Source of the DNA: Acidobacteria bacterium SCN 69-37
GTDB lineage: Bacteria > Acidobacteriota > Vicinamibacteria > Vicinamibacterales > SCN-69-37
Direction of reading: 5' to 3'
Assembly: GCA_001724025.1 (NCBI GenBank)
Contig: MEDJ01000009.1
Coordinates: 105,777-169,776 of the forward strand
DNA length: 64,000 nucleotides
Both the position numbers and the translations under genes were made by a program. Positions 21,641 to 30,292 of the stretch are shown piece after piece (positions within the stretch are counted from its first letter, which is position 1; every line of letters starts with the position of its first letter). Below the pieces are notes generated by a model. It was not told where the DNA came from. It made no database searches and saw nothing but the letters and a program-made list of their open reading frames with translations.

Positions 21641-22438
21641 CTACGGCGCGCTGCCCTCGGCCAGGAACGTCGCGGCGTTGTCGCGCGTGATGCGCGTGCG
21701 GACGCGCGCGCCCGCGCTGCCGAGCGGCCGTCCCGGGCGGCCATCGATCGTCAGGCGTACGGCGCCGGCACTGCCCACGTCGAGCAGGACCTCGCGCGTC
21801 ACCTCGACGCGCTGCTGCTCACCGGCGCGGTACAACCGCGCCACGGGCTTGCCGCCGTCGACGCTCATCTCGACCCAGCAATCTGCCGTGAAGTCGAGTT
21901 CCAGGTTCATCGTCTCGGCCTGGGCCTCGGCCGTCGTCTCGACCGGCGGCACCACGGGGTCGGCCGGGGCGGGCGGCAGCAGCACGGGCGCCGCCGGGAC
22001 CTCGGCCTCGGTCGTCGTCTCCGCGGGGCGCTGCAGCATCACGCGCACCCGCCACGTGATCAGCGCCACGACCGCGATCACCACCACCAGGATCGCCATC
22101 CGCAGCAGGATCAGCGCGCGCTTCTGCCGCTCGAGGAACTGACGATCGTCCTGCGTGATCTCCGGACGACGAGCCGCCCGACGTTCAGCCGCCTCGCGCT
22201 CGCTCTGCTCGAGCGCCGCGATGAATCGCGACACCGTCTGCTCGGGATCCATGCCGACCTCGACGGCGTACGCGCGTACGAACGATCGGCCGAAGATGCC
22301 GCCGGGCAGGCGGCTGAAATCGTTGCGCTCGAGCGCTTCGAGCGCGACCACCGAGATCTTCGTCCGTGTTTCCATCTCGCGCAGCGACACCCCTGCCGCT
22401 TCACGCGCCTGCTTGAGGTCTTCACCCAGCTGATCCAT
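21641..22438 (-). CDS. RodZ-like protein (HTH domain, one membrane helix, DUF4115)
   Basis: The protein (265 residues from ATG 22438) has an N-terminal HTH_25 helix-turn-helix, DQLGEDLKQAREAAGVSLRE with SVVALEALERNDFSRLP. A basic juxtamembrane stretch, one transmembrane helix (ILLRMAILVVVIAVVALITW), a Pro/Ala-rich linker and a C-terminal beta domain with DCWVEMSVDGG follow. RodZ links MreB filaments to the elongasome in rod-shaped bacteria. No mreB is nearby. A GTG at 22450 in the same frame overlaps the probable -10 and is less likely. Confidence 0.85.
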   Translation of the reverse strand: MDQLGEDLKQAREAAGVSLREMETRTKISVVALEALERNDFSRLPGGIFGRSFVRAYAVEVGMDPEQTVSRFIAALEQSEREAAERRAARRPEITQDDRQFLERQKRALILLRMAILVVVIAVVALITWRVRVMLQRPAETTTEAEVPAAPVLLPPAPADPVVPPVETTAEAQAETMNLELDFTADCWVEMSVDGGKPVARLYRAGEQQRVEVTREVLLDVGSAGAVRLTIDGRPGRPLGSAGARVRTRITRDNAATFLAEGSAP

Positions 22439-22448
22439 CGGCCGGGAC

Positions 22449-22480
22449 ACTGTATCAAGAGAAGGCGGGGAGGCTGCAGG
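22449..22480 (-). promoter_or_regulatory. Repeat-linked promoter of the RodZ-like gene
   Basis: Minus strand: CCTGCA (complement of 22475-22480), then GCCTCCCCGCCTTC, six more bases and TACAGT (complement of 22449-22454). The ATG at 22438 is 10 nt downstream, so the leader would be only a few nucleotides. The 20-nt spacer is longer than in the other members of the class. Confidence 0.45.
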
Positions 22481-22835
22481 CGGGAAGGAGGTTGGAAGGC
22501 TGCGGAAGGCTACGAGGTTACGGGGCAGGCGGCACGGCGGCTCGGCCGCGGGCGGCTCGGCGGCACGGCGGCGGGCGGCTGGGCTACGGCAGGGAACGGC
22601 GCCGCCCGCCGGCCGCGGCAGCTACGCGGGCGTAGGCGACGAGGCGCTCGGCGTTCGGAGCCCTGGGGCTTCACCAGGGGCGGACGGATGGACGGCTACG
22701 AGGCGACAAGGCTACGGGACTACGGGGCTGCGCTATGGCGGCGGGCGGCACGGCGGCTGGGCACACGGCTGCGGGCTGCGAGGCTGCGGGGCGACAAGGC
22801 CACGGCTGCCAGAGGCCGTGTCGCCGCGCCGCAGT
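22451..22835. repeat. Gene-free block of intergenic repeats, including palindrome copy 3
   Basis: About 385 nt hold family-A sequence (22461-22510), then degenerate GGCGGCACGGCGGCTGGG-like tandem words and family-B words (GGCTACGAGGCGACAAGGC). Palindrome copy 3 lies at 22657-22681 in inverse orientation, preceded by CGTTCGGAGCCC. No gene is supported: frames exist on both strands only because the sequence is almost stop-free GC repeats. Confidence 0.65.
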
Positions 22836-23504
22836 CTACGGCGCCTGCAGGCGTGCACGGAATTCGGCGACAGCCTGGCGGGGGCCCAGGGCGTCGTGCG
22901 CGCGGCCGGGCGGCAGGAATGCACTGATCGCCGCGATCCCGACAGCGCCGGCGTCGAGACACGACGTCACGCGCTCCGGTGTCACGCCCCCGATCGCCAC
23001 GACAGGCCGCGCCACCCGCGCCACCGTGTCCGCCAGCGCGACGACGCCAGCGGCCGGACGGCCGGGCCCCTTCGACTCGGACGGAAACACCGTCCCGAAA
23101 TACAGGTAGTCGCACGCCGCCCGATCGGCGGGCATGTCGCCGACGTGAATCGATCGGCCGACGAGCAGATCTGCGGCGAGCACGCGCACGCGATCGGCCG
23201 CGAGACCGGCCGCTGGCAGGTGCACGCCTGCCGCGCCAGCGGCCAGGGCCACGTCGAGCCTGTCGTTCACGATCACGCGCGTTGCCGAGCCGCCTGCGCG
23301 CGCGACGAGACGGGCGACGAACGCCCAGAGCACGCGGGCGTCGAGGTCGCGCTCGCGGACCTGCACGACATCGACACCGGCCGCGATGGCCTCGTCGATC
23401 TGGGACTCGAGTGCCAGGAGCGCCTGCGCCGGCGTGCGCGCGTCGGGCGCGAGCCGCTGGCGACTGGTGACGAGGTGCAGGCTGAGCGGCGGCAGGGATC
23501 TCAC
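22836..23504 (-). CDS. Thiamine phosphate synthase / TenI-family protein
   Basis: The 222-residue TIM-barrel protein shows VDVVQVRERDLDARVL, VIVNDRLDVALAAGAAGVHLP, CDYLYFGTVFPSESKGP and VVAIGGVTPERV. These are signatures of ThiE, which couples HMP-PP and THZ-P to thiamine phosphate, and of TenI, its aminotransferase-like relative. Without other thi genes nearby the two cannot be separated by context, though the motifs fit ThiE well. The GTG at 23504 overlaps the stop of the small membrane-protein gene by 4 nt (GTGA). It is the last gene of the ffh-rpsP transcription direction. Confidence 0.83.
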   Translation of the reverse strand: MRSLPPLSLHLVTSRQRLAPDARTPAQALLALESQIDEAIAAGVDVVQVRERDLDARVLWAFVARLVARAGGSATRVIVNDRLDVALAAGAAGVHLPAAGLAADRVRVLAADLLVGRSIHVGDMPADRAACDYLYFGTVFPSESKGPGRPAAGVVALADTVARVARPVVAIGGVTPERVTSCLDAGAVGIAAISAFLPPGRAHDALGPRQAVAEFRARLQAP

Positions 23505-23761
23505 GAATCGGCGACGTCGGATCCGGTCGGGCGCCGCCCGAGCCGCGCGGCCAGCGCGGTCCAGAGATCGGCGAGCCCGACCACCACCGTCAGCAGGCCG
23601 ACGCCGACGACCAGGGCGCGCATGCCCTGCGTGGCCATGACCTGGCGGATCCACGGCATCACGTCGGCGAAGTAGTTGAACCGCCACCAGTCCGTCCACG
23701 GGGCGGCCATCAGGATCAACCCGGCCTCGACGAGATAGACCGCTATGAATACTCGGGTCAT
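23501..23761 (-). CDS. Small two-helix membrane protein, unknown function
   Basis: The 86-residue protein has two hydrophobic segments, about 4-20 (FIAVYLVEAGLILMAAPW) and about 46-68 (MRALVVGVGLLTVVVGLADLW), joined by an aromatic, Trp-rich loop (WTDWWRFNYFADVMPWI). I do not recognise a family. It is coupled by overlap to the thiamine phosphate synthase-like gene and begins within 38 nt after rnhB on the same strand. The ATG at 23761 is chosen because the longer frame would overlap rnhB. Confidence 0.6.
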   Translation of the reverse strand: MTRVFIAVYLVEAGLILMAAPWTDWWRFNYFADVMPWIRQVMATQGMRALVVGVGLLTVVVGLADLWTALAARLGRRPTGSDVADS

Positions 23762-23798
23762 GAAACGAATGGCCGGCTCCTCGCGACGGGGACAGGCG

Positions 23799-24425
23799 TC
23801 AGTCGGCCATCGTATCAAACAGCGCCGAAGGCCTGAACGACCGGCGATGGACGTCGGAATAGCCGTAGCGGATGACGGCCTCGAGGTGGGCCGCCGTGCC
23901 GTAGCCTTTGTGGCGATCGAAACCGTAGCGCGGATCGCGCGCGTGCAGTTCGCACATCAGCCGATCGCGCGTGACCTTGGCGAGGATGGACGCTGCGGCC
24001 ACGGCCGTGCAGCGACGGTCGCCACCGACCACGGCCCGCTGGGCCATCGGCAGCCGGGGAATGCGGAAGCCATCGACCAGGACGAAGTCGGGCGACGGCG
24101 CCAGGGCCGCGACGGCCTGGCGCATCGCCTCGAGCGACGCCTGGTGGATGTTGAGTCGATCGATCTCGGCCGGCTCGATGACCGCCACGTACCAGCAGAT
24201 CGCGGCGCGCCGAATCCGGTCGGCGAGCCGCTCGCGCTGCGGGGCCGGCACGGCCTTCGAATCGGCAATGCCGGACACGTACACGAGCGGATCGAGGACC
24301 ACGGCCGCCGCGACGACGGGTCCGGCCAGGCAGCCACGTCCCACCTCGTCCACCCCGGCCACATGGCGATACCCGGACCGCCGTGCGGCATTCTCGAGGG
24401 TGCGTGAGGCCCGGGGACGCGCCAT
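23799..24425 (-). CDS. rnhB: Ribonuclease HII
   Basis: RNase HII cuts the RNA strand of RNA-DNA hybrids and removes misincorporated ribonucleotides. The 208 residues contain the metal-binding VDEVGRGCLAGPVVAAAVVL, ADSKAVPAPQRERL, FVLVDGF and AAASILAKVTRDRLM. It follows rplS by 25 nt, the standard rplS-rnhB order. Confidence 0.95.
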   Translation of the reverse strand: MARPRASRTLENAARRSGYRHVAGVDEVGRGCLAGPVVAAAVVLDPLVYVSGIADSKAVPAPQRERLADRIRRAAICWYVAVIEPAEIDRLNIHQASLEAMRQAVAALAPSPDFVLVDGFRIPRLPMAQRAVVGGDRRCTAVAAASILAKVTRDRLMCELHARDPRYGFDRHKGYGTAAHLEAVIRYGYSDVHRRSFRPSALFDTMAD

Positions 24426-24450
24426 CCAGCCGACCGCCGATCGTGCGGAC

Positions 24451-24798
24451 TCAGGCCGGGCGCTTCTGTTCCTTCATGCGCGCCGCCTTGCCGCGCAGGC
24501 CGCGCAGGAAGTAGAGCTTGGCGCGACGGACCTTGGCGCTGCGCACGATCTCGATCCGGTCGATGATCGGCGAGTGCAGCGGGAAGATGCGCTCGACGCC
24601 CTGGCCGAACGACACCTTGCGGACCGTGAACGTGGCACGCACGCCACCCCTGTGCATCCCGATGACCAGGCCTTCGAACACCTGGATGCGCTCCTTCTCG
24701 CCCTCGCGCACCTTCACGTGCACGCGGACCGTGTCGCCCGACCGCATCGCCGGCTTCTCGGTCAGGTGGGGCTTTTCGACGGTTTCAATCGCCTTCAT
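24451..24798 (-). CDS. rplS: 50S ribosomal protein L19
   Basis: L19 lies at the 30S-50S interface. The 115 residues show [50 protein letters not shown] and [20 protein letters not shown]. It starts 3 nt after the trmD stop. Confidence 0.97.
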   Translation of the reverse strand: MKAIETVEKPHLTEKPAMRSGDTVRVHVKVREGEKERIQVFEGLVIGMHRGGVRATFTVRKVSFGQGVERIFPLHSPIIDRIEIVRSAKVRRAKLYFLRGLRGKAARMKEQKRPA

Positions 24799-24801
24799 CG
24801 C

Positions 24802-25560
24802 TCACTCCTCTTCTGTCCTGTCGTCCGCGCCGGTCGTCGACCGCGCCACGTACGCGCGCCGTTCCTCGTCGGTGAGGTCGGCCTGTGCCATCAATTCCGG
24901 GCGCCGCTCGCACGTGCGCCGTATCCGTTGTTCGCGACGCCAGCTGTCGATCGCGGCGTGATTCCCCGACAGGAGCACCTCGGGAACCTTCAGTCCCCGG
25001 AACTCCGCCGGACGTGTGTAGTGCGGGTGATCGAGCAGTCCCCGCACGAACGAGTCGATCTCCACCGAGCCCGCGTCGCCCACCACGCCGGGGACGAGTC
25101 GCGTCACCGCGTCGAGCAGCACCAGCGCCGGCAGTTCCCCGCCCGTCAGCACGTAGTCCCCGATCGAGACCTCGTGCGTGACCAGCGTCTCGGTCACCCG
25201 CTCGTCGACCCCCTCGTACCGGCCGCAGATGACGACGAGCCGATCGAGCCGGCTCATCGCGTCGGCCATCGCGTGGGTCAACGTCCGGCCCTGCGGCGAC
25301 ATCAGCACGACGGCCGAGGCCGGTCCGCGTTCGGCGGTAATCGCTTCCACCGCCCGCCAGATCGGCTCGGGCTTCATCACCATCCCCGGTCCGCCACCGT
25401 ACGGCACGTCGTCGACCGTCCGGTGCCGATCGTCGGTGAACGCCCGCAGGTCGCGGACCCGCAGATCGACCACCCCGCGCTCGCGCGCCCGCCCGACCAC
25501 GCCCGCCGCGAGGGCGGACTCGACCAGGTCCGGGAAGATCGTGATGACGTCGGCAATCAT
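24802..25560 (-). CDS. trmD: tRNA (guanine-N1-)-methyltransferase TrmD
   Basis: TrmD makes m1G37 in tRNAs, protecting the reading frame. The 252-residue SPOUT protein has [29 protein letters not shown], the trefoil-knot SAM-binding segments [13 protein letters not shown] and [13 protein letters not shown], and [20 protein letters not shown]. The start overlaps the rimM stop by 4 nt. Confidence 0.97.
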   Translation of the reverse strand: MIADVITIFPDLVESALAAGVVGRARERGVVDLRVRDLRAFTDDRHRTVDDVPYGGGPGMVMKPEPIWRAVEAITAERGPASAVVLMSPQGRTLTHAMADAMSRLDRLVVICGRYEGVDERVTETLVTHEVSIGDYVLTGGELPALVLLDAVTRLVPGVVGDAGSVEIDSFVRGLLDHPHYTRPAEFRGLKVPEVLLSGNHAAIDSWRREQRIRRTCERRPELMAQADLTDEERRAYVARSTTGADDRTEEE

Positions 25561-26090
25561 CGCCGCGCCGGCCGATTCAGTTCGATCAACCCCGCCGGCG
25601 GATCGATCACGATGAGCCGGGCCGCTGGATCGATCCGCGTGCAGATGGCCTCGCTGAACGGAATCAGCACCTCGCCCCCCTCGTCAATCACCAGGAGCGG
25701 GATGCCCGTCGCCAGATCCACGCGCGCCACCGGTCCCACGTCGCGCCCGTCAGCCGTCTGGACGCGGCACCCGACGAGATCGAACGCGTAGAACGCACCC
25801 GGCCCCAGCGGCTTCACGTCCTCGGCCGGCACCCGGAGTTCGATCCCCCGCAGCGTCTCGGCCTCGCTGATGGTCTCGACGCCCTCGAAGCCCACGACCC
25901 AGCGCCCCTCGTGCTCGCGCCGGGCCGACACGACCACCGGTTCCCCCCGGCCGTCGCGCTCACGATAGAGCACCGAGCCGACCGCGAACCGCTCGTGCGG
26001 AAAGTCGGTCTCCGGCATCACCACCACGTGCCCCTTGTTGTGATGGGGCCGGATGATGCGGCCGACGGTGACCATGGAGGCCCAGAGCAT
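25557..26090 (-). CDS. rimM: Ribosome maturation factor RimM
   Basis: RimM binds S19 and aids 30S head maturation. The 177 residues comprise an N-terminal RimM domain ([21 protein letters not shown], a degenerate form of the usual GxIxxxxGxKGEVxV) and a C-terminal PRC barrel ([31 protein letters not shown]). The start at 26090 ([10 protein letters not shown]) lies at the edge of the inverted repeat; an internal ATG at 26075 (MVTVGRI) is also plausible. It is coupled to trmD. Confidence 0.9.
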   Translation of the reverse strand: MLWASMVTVGRIIRPHHNKGHVVVMPETDFPHERFAVGSVLYRERDGRGEPVVVSARREHEGRWVVGFEGVETISEAETLRGIELRVPAEDVKPLGPGAFYAFDLVGCRVQTADGRDVGPVARVDLATGIPLLVIDEGGEVLIPFSEAICTRIDPAARLIVIDPPAGLIELNRPARR

Positions 26091-26097
26091 GAGAGCA

Positions 26098-26280
26098 ACT
26101 TAGAAGTAAGAAGTAAGAAGGAAGTTAGAAGTCGATACAACTGAGAAGTTAGAAGTTAGAAGTTCCAACCTGGAAGTCGAATTCGCCCTTCGTACTTCCG
26201 ACTTCTCACTTCCAACTTCGAGCCTGCGGTCCCGCAGGCGGGGACTTCTTACTTCTTACTTCTCACTTCACACTTCCCTC
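26098..26280. repeat. Low-GC inverted repeat of GAAGTAA words inside the ribosomal operon
   Basis: The left arm GAAGTAAGAAGTAAGAAG (26103-26120) is the exact complement of the right arm at 26245-26262. Further GAAGTTAGAAGTT and ACTTCCAACTTC words lie inside, plus a small hairpin, CCTGCGG-TC-CCGCAGG (26223-26238). The block separates rimM from khpA, which otherwise sit head-to-tail in one transcription unit. Its base composition is quite unlike the surroundings, suggesting insertion of a MITE-like element. No reading frame of note lies inside. Confidence 0.75.
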
Positions 26281-26281
26281 T

Positions 26282-26524
26282 CTACTCGTCCACGAACTCG
26301 ACGGCGACCTTGCGGTCGTCGAGTTCGCCGGCCGCGGCCGCCAGCGTCCGGAGCGCAGTGGCCGTGCGTCCCTGGCGGCCGATGACCCGGCCGAGTTCGC
26401 CCGGGGCCATCGACAGCTCGACGACCGTCTGGCCGCGACGGTCCGCTTCCGTCACCTCGACCTCGTCAGGACTGGCGGCCAGGGCCCGGGCCACGACCTC
26501 GACGACGTCCCGTGCGCGGCTCAC
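26282..26524 (-). CDS. khpA: KH-domain RNA-binding protein KhpA
   Basis: The 80-residue protein is a single type-II KH domain with the GxxG loop in GELGRVIGRQGRTATALRTL. KhpA proteins bind RNA broadly and usually pair with KhpB/Jag; the gene commonly sits between rpsP and rimM, as here. Its start overlaps the rpsP stop by 4 nt. Confidence 0.93.
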   Translation of the reverse strand: MSRARDVVEVVARALAASPDEVEVTEADRRGQTVVELSMAPGELGRVIGRQGRTATALRTLAAAAGELDDRKVAVEFVDE

Positions 26525-26793
26525 GACGCGGCCGGTGCCTCGGCCGCCGGCACCACCGGCACCGGAGCCCTGTGGATCAGCGTGCGCAGCGTGTTGGACG
26601 GCTGCGCGCCCTTGCCGAGCCAGTGCGCGAGCCGCTCGCGATCGACCTCGAGCTGTTCGGGCTGCTTGCGCGGGTCGTAGTACCCCAGCACCTCGATGAA
26701 CCGGCCATCACGCGCCGACGCGCTCTCCGTGACGACAACGCGGTAAACCGGACGATTCTTCGAACCGGCCCGCCGCAGACGAATCGCGACCAT
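26521..26793 (-). CDS. rpsP: 30S ribosomal protein S16
   Basis: S16 binds the 16S 5' domain and is needed for 30S assembly. The 90 residues start VAIRLRRAGSKNRPVYRVVV, then RDGRFIEVLGYYDPRK and a Pro/Ala-rich tail. It follows ffh after a 154-nt leader containing hairpins and is coupled to khpA. Confidence 0.97.
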   Translation of the reverse strand: MVAIRLRRAGSKNRPVYRVVVTESASARDGRFIEVLGYYDPRKQPEQLEVDRERLAHWLGKGAQPSNTLRTLIHRAPVPVVPAAEAPAAS

Positions 26794-26812
26794 GTGTGTC
26801 TCCCTCTCCCGC

Positions 26813-26907
26813 GGGGGTCGATCCCCCGTCTCCTGTAATGGCCGCAGGCCCCTGCCTGCGGTTCATCGCCGTGCCCGAACACTTCGAATGGTGGTTCGGT
26901 TCACCAT
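26813..26907 (-). promoter_or_regulatory. Three hairpins in the ffh-rpsP spacer
   Basis: Between ffh and rpsP lie ATGGTG-8 nt-CACCAT (26884-26903 region), CCGCAGG-6 nt-CCTGCGG (26842-26861) and the perfect palindrome GGGGGTCGATCCCCC (26813-26827), the last ending 19 nt before the rpsP ATG. They could be an attenuator, a processing site or a ribosomal-protein autoregulatory structure. No T-run follows, so a plain terminator is unlikely. Confidence 0.35.
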
Positions 26908-26947
26908 CGAGCGGCCGTGCTGCCACGCAGCCGTGCCACCCCGCGTA

Positions 26948-28303
26948 CTACCGCATCCCTCGCAGCATGCCCATCATCCGCTGCCGACCCTTCCGCCCCT
27001 GCGTCATGCCGGTCATCGTCTTGAGCATCTTCCGCATCTCGACGAACTGCTTCAGCAGACGGTTGACGTCCTCGACCTTCGTGCCGCTCCCCTTCGCAAT
27101 CCGCTTCCGGCGGCTGCCGTTGAGAATCGCGTGGTTGCGCCGCTCGCCGGCGGTCATCGAGTTGATGATCGCCTCGACGCGCGCCAGTTGCCCGTCGTCG
27201 ATCTGCGCGCGCTGCTCGTTGAGCTGCTTGAGGTTCCCCAGGCCGGGAATCATCCCCAGCACCTGCTCGAGCGGGCCCATCTTCTTGATGGTGCGCAGCT
27301 GATCGCGGAAATCCTCGAGCGTGAAGTCGTCGAGCCGTGTCTTGCTCTGGAGCCGCTCCCGGCTCTCGTCGTCGATCGCCTCCTCGGCGCGCTCGATGAG
27401 CGAGAGCACGTCGCCCATGCCGAGCATGCGCGACACCAGCCTGTCGGCCTGGAACGCCTCGAAATCCTGCGGGCGCTCGCCCATGCCGACGAACGCGATC
27501 GGCACGCCCACGACACCGACCACCGACAGCGCCGCGCCGCCGCGCGCATCGCCGTCCATCTTCGTCAGGACGACGCCGGTCGTGCCGACGCGGTGATGGA
27601 ACTCGCCCGCGCTCTTGACCGCGTCCTGCCCGGTCATCGCATCGGCGACGTACAGCAGATCCGTGGGTTCGACAGCCGCCTTGATGGCCTCGAGTTCGCC
27701 CATCAGGTCGTCGTCGATGTGCAGACGGCCCGCGGTGTCGACGATGAGCGTGTCGAAGCCGAGGTTCTTCGTCTCGACCAGCGCACCCTTCGCACGCACG
27801 ACGGGATCGAGTTCCCCGGCCGGATCGTGGACACGCGCGCCAATCTGCCCGGCCAGCACCGACAGCTGCTGGATAGCGGCCGGCCGGCGCACGTCGGTCG
27901 AGACGAGCATCGCGTGCCGCCCCTGCTTCGCCAGGAGCCGCGCGAGTTTCGCCGACGACGTGGTCTTGCCCGATCCCTGCAGCCCCAGCATCAGGACGAC
28001 GCGCGGCGTCTTCGGGACGGGCGGCAGGCCCCCGGTCGTGTCGCCGAACAGCGCGAGCATCTCGTCGCGCACGATGCGCACGACGTGCTGGTCCGGCGTG
28101 AGGCTCTTCAACACCTCGTCGCCGACCGCCTTCACCCGCACGCGTTCGATGAACGCCTTGACGACGCGGAAGTTGACGTCGGCCTCGAGCAGCGCCAGCC
28201 TGATTTCGCGCAGCGCGACGTCGACCGTCGCCTCGGTGAGACGAGCCTCACCGCGGAGCGACTTGAAGACGTCCTGCAGACGCGTGCTGAGCGATTCGAA
28301 CAT
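26948..28303 (-). CDS. ffh: Signal recognition particle protein Ffh
   Basis: Ffh binds 4.5S RNA and signal sequences and docks with FtsY. The 451 residues include the N domain, then the G domain with GLQGSGKTTSSAKLA, DVRRPAAIQQL, DTAGRLH, TKMDGDARGG and GMGERPQDFEAF. The Met-rich M domain carries the RNA-binding signature SRRKRIAKGSGTKVEDVNRLLKQF in its middle and ends GMLRGMR. ftsY is encoded elsewhere in the window (31976). Confidence 0.97.
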   Translation of the reverse strand: MFESLSTRLQDVFKSLRGEARLTEATVDVALREIRLALLEADVNFRVVKAFIERVRVKAVGDEVLKSLTPDQHVVRIVRDEMLALFGDTTGGLPPVPKTPRVVLMLGLQGSGKTTSSAKLARLLAKQGRHAMLVSTDVRRPAAIQQLSVLAGQIGARVHDPAGELDPVVRAKGALVETKNLGFDTLIVDTAGRLHIDDDLMGELEAIKAAVEPTDLLYVADAMTGQDAVKSAGEFHHRVGTTGVVLTKMDGDARGGAALSVVGVVGVPIAFVGMGERPQDFEAFQADRLVSRMLGMGDVLSLIERAEEAIDDESRERLQSKTRLDDFTLEDFRDQLRTIKKMGPLEQVLGMIPGLGNLKQLNEQRAQIDDGQLARVEAIINSMTAGERRNHAILNGSRRKRIAKGSGTKVEDVNRLLKQFVEMRKMLKTMTGMTQGRKGRQRMMGMLRGMR

Positions 28304-28377
28304 GACCGGCGTATGCCCCGACCAGACCGGGCCCCGAACGGGCTAACCGGTTCCAGTGCAAACGGATATGGTACATG

Positions 28378-28450
28378 AAAGAAGGCGGGAAGGCTACAGG
28401 CTGGGAGGAGGCTGGAAGGCTTCCGGGCTGGGAGGCCGGGAGGCTGTCGG
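28378..28450. repeat. GC-rich intergenic repeat, family A, upstream of ffh
   Basis: G-rich orientation (GGCGGGAAGGCTACAGGCTGGGAGG, GGAAGGC, GGGAGGC). It is the inverse of the copy at 28990-29048, so the broken four-helix-bundle gene lies between inverted copies. On the minus strand, CGCCTTC is followed by TTTCATG and TACCAT, about 65 nt before the ffh ATG. Confidence 0.65.
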
Positions 28451-28526
28451 GAAACAGGACGCGAGGTGCGCCTCGGGCACCGACGCGTCAGGGCCGATGG
28501 CGTGCGGCTTGCTTCTCCGGACGGGC

Positions 28527-28911
28527 ATGAGAGACCACAGACCACACGAAGCTGCGCGCGTTTCAGGAGGCCGACGCGCTGGTCCTGGCCACGTACGAAC
28601 TGACCCGGCAGATGCCGGACGGTGAGCGCTTCGGCCTTCAACTCCAGTTGCGCCGCGCCGCGGTCTCGGCCGCCTGCAACATCGTCGAAGGCGCGACGAG
28701 AGTCGGCACGAATGACTACTGCCGGTTTCTGGAGATCTCGCGCGGATCCGCACGCGAATGCGCCTATCTGCTCCGCTTGGCCAGCCGCCTCAGGCTCCTG
28801 CCGGACCGCGCCGACGCGCTCTCAACCCGCTACGAGGGCCTGTCCGCTGGCCTGTTCTCTGCGATCGGTCGCTTGCGAACCGGGTCTTCCCTTCCCGGCC
28901 ACCGTCAATAG
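28527..28911 (+). pseudogene. Four-helix-bundle protein gene broken by a 7-bp tandem duplication
   Basis: From about 28540 the frame reads TKLRAFQEADALVLATYELT, QMPDGERFGLQLQLRRAAVS, AACNIVEGATRVGTNDYC and FLEISRGSARECAYLLRLA, the S23/four-helix-bundle family. The family start, M-RDH-(x)KLxAFQxAD, is encoded by ATG at 28527, but GACCACA occurs twice (28533-28539 and 28540-28546), shifting the frame. Removing one copy gives MRDHTKLRAFQEAD exactly. As written there is no start codon in frame before the internal ATG at 28612, which would give a 99-residue product lacking the first helix. Related proteins include the 23S rRNA insertion proteins and Avd of diversity-generating retroelements; no reverse transcriptase is present here. 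Confidence 0.8.
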
Positions 28912-28989
28912 AGTCCCGCGGCGAGTCTCTCGTTTCCTTCCGCCCTGTTGGCGACCAAGCCTGGGCGAAGGCCAACCGGCTGCCACTCC

Positions 28990-29048
28990 ATCCGCCCGTA
29001 GCCTTCCCGCCTTCCAGCCTCCTCCCAGCCTGCAGCCTCCCCGCCTCC
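28990..29048. repeat. GC-rich intergenic repeat, family A, at the ribBA 3' end
   Basis: C-rich orientation (CCTTCCCGCCTTCCAGCCTCC, CCAGCCTGCAGCC, CCCCGCCTCC), ending at the ribBA stop codon, with the CCTCC rather than CCTTC ending seen at gene starts. Confidence 0.7.
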
Positions 29049-30290
29049 CTACACCGTCTTCAGCCGGTGCCCCAGCTTTTCCTTCTTGGTCTTGAGGTAG
29101 CGGCGCGTGAACTCGGAGGTCGGGGCGATTTCGAGCGGCAGGGTTTCGCAGACCGACAGGCCGTAGCCTTCGAGGCCGACGAACTTGCGTGGATTGTTGG
29201 TCAGCAGCCGCATCGTCCGCACGTTGAGATCGCGCAGGATCTGGGCCCCGATGCCGTAGTCGCGCTGGTCGGCCTTGAAGCCGAGCTTCTCGTTGGCCTC
29301 GACCGTGTCGAGGCCCTGGTCCTGCAGCGCGTAGGCGCGAATCTTGTTGCCGAGGCCGATGCCGCGGCCTTCCTGGTTCAGATACAGGAGCACGCCGCGC
29401 CCCTCGGCCGCGATTCGCTGCATGGCCGCGTCGCGCTGCGTGCCGCAGTCACACCGGGTCGAGTGAAACACATCCCCGGTGAGGCACTTCGAGTGGACGC
29501 GCACCATCACGTCGTCGCCGTCGCCAATCTCGCCGTAGACCAGCGCCACGTGCTCGGCGCCGTCGATCTCGCTCTCGTACGCGTGGATGGTGAACGTCCC
29601 GAACTCGGTCGGCAACTGCGCCGCGGCCACGCGGCGCACGAGGCTCTCGACACGCATCCGGTAGCTGATGAGATCGGCAATCGTGATCATCAGCAGCTTG
29701 TGGCGCCGCGCGAACTTCGCCAGTTCGGGCACACGCGCCATCGAGCCATTCTCGTTCATCACCTCGCAGATCACGCCGGCGGGCGTCAGGCCGGCCAGGC
29801 GCGCCAGGTCCACCGCGGCTTCCGTCTGCCCGGCCCGCACCAGCACGCCGCCATCGCGCGCCCGCAGCGGGAACATGTGCCCGGGCCGCGCCAGGTCCTC
29901 GGCCTGCGTGGCCGGATCGACGGCGGCCAGGATCGTGGCCGCGCGGTCGGCGGCGGAAATCCCGGTGGTCGTCCGGCCCTTCGCCTCGATCGACACCGTG
30001 AACGCCGTGCCGAACGACGCGCTGTTGCGCGTCACCATCGCCGGCAGTTCCAGCTGATCGAGCCGCTCGCCCGTCATCGGCAGGCAGATCAGTCCGCGGC
30101 CGTATCGGGCCATGAAGTTGATCGCCTCGGGCGTCACCTTCTCGGCCGCCATCGTGAGATCGCCCTCGTTCTCGCGATCTTCATCGTCGATGACGATGAC
30201 CATGCGGCCGGCGCGGATATCGGCGACGGCGTCGGCAACGGAAGCAAACGGACTGCGTGTCGAGGCGGCGTTCGAAGAGCGCTTGGTCAT
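29049..30290 (-). CDS. ribBA: Bifunctional 3,4-DHBP synthase / GTP cyclohydrolase II
   Basis: The 413-residue fusion provides both entry substrates of riboflavin synthesis. The N-terminal DHBP synthase half has [32 protein letters not shown] and [16 protein letters not shown]. The C-terminal GTP cyclohydrolase II half has the zinc site [15 protein letters not shown] and [19 protein letters not shown], ending [16 protein letters not shown]. The ATG at 30290 lies 2 nt after the ribE stop; the longer same-frame extension overlaps ribE and is not used. Confidence 0.96.
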   Translation of the reverse strand: MTKRSSNAASTRSPFASVADAVADIRAGRMVIVIDDEDRENEGDLTMAAEKVTPEAINFMARYGRGLICLPMTGERLDQLELPAMVTRNSASFGTAFTVSIEAKGRTTTGISAADRAATILAAVDPATQAEDLARPGHMFPLRARDGGVLVRAGQTEAAVDLARLAGLTPAGVICEVMNENGSMARVPELAKFARRHKLLMITIADLISYRMRVESLVRRVAAAQLPTEFGTFTIHAYESEIDGAEHVALVYGEIGDGDDVMVRVHSKCLTGDVFHSTRCDCGTQRDAAMQRIAAEGRGVLLYLNQEGRGIGLGNKIRAYALQDQGLDTVEANEKLGFKADQRDYGIGAQILRDLNVRTMRLLTNNPRKFVGLEGYGLSVCETLPLEIAPTSEFTRRYLKTKKEKLGHRLKTV

Positions 30291-30292
30291 GA

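Noticed and set aside
22451-22835. Coding potential in the repeat block upstream of the RodZ-like gene
   Set aside because: Open frames exist because the repeats are nearly stop-free; translations are simple Ala/Arg/Gly strings without starts, motifs or ribosome-binding sites.
28512-28911. Diversity-generating retroelement suggested by the four-helix-bundle (Avd-like) gene
   Set aside because: No reverse transcriptase, template repeat or variable repeat is visible nearby; the gene fits the general S23-like family.
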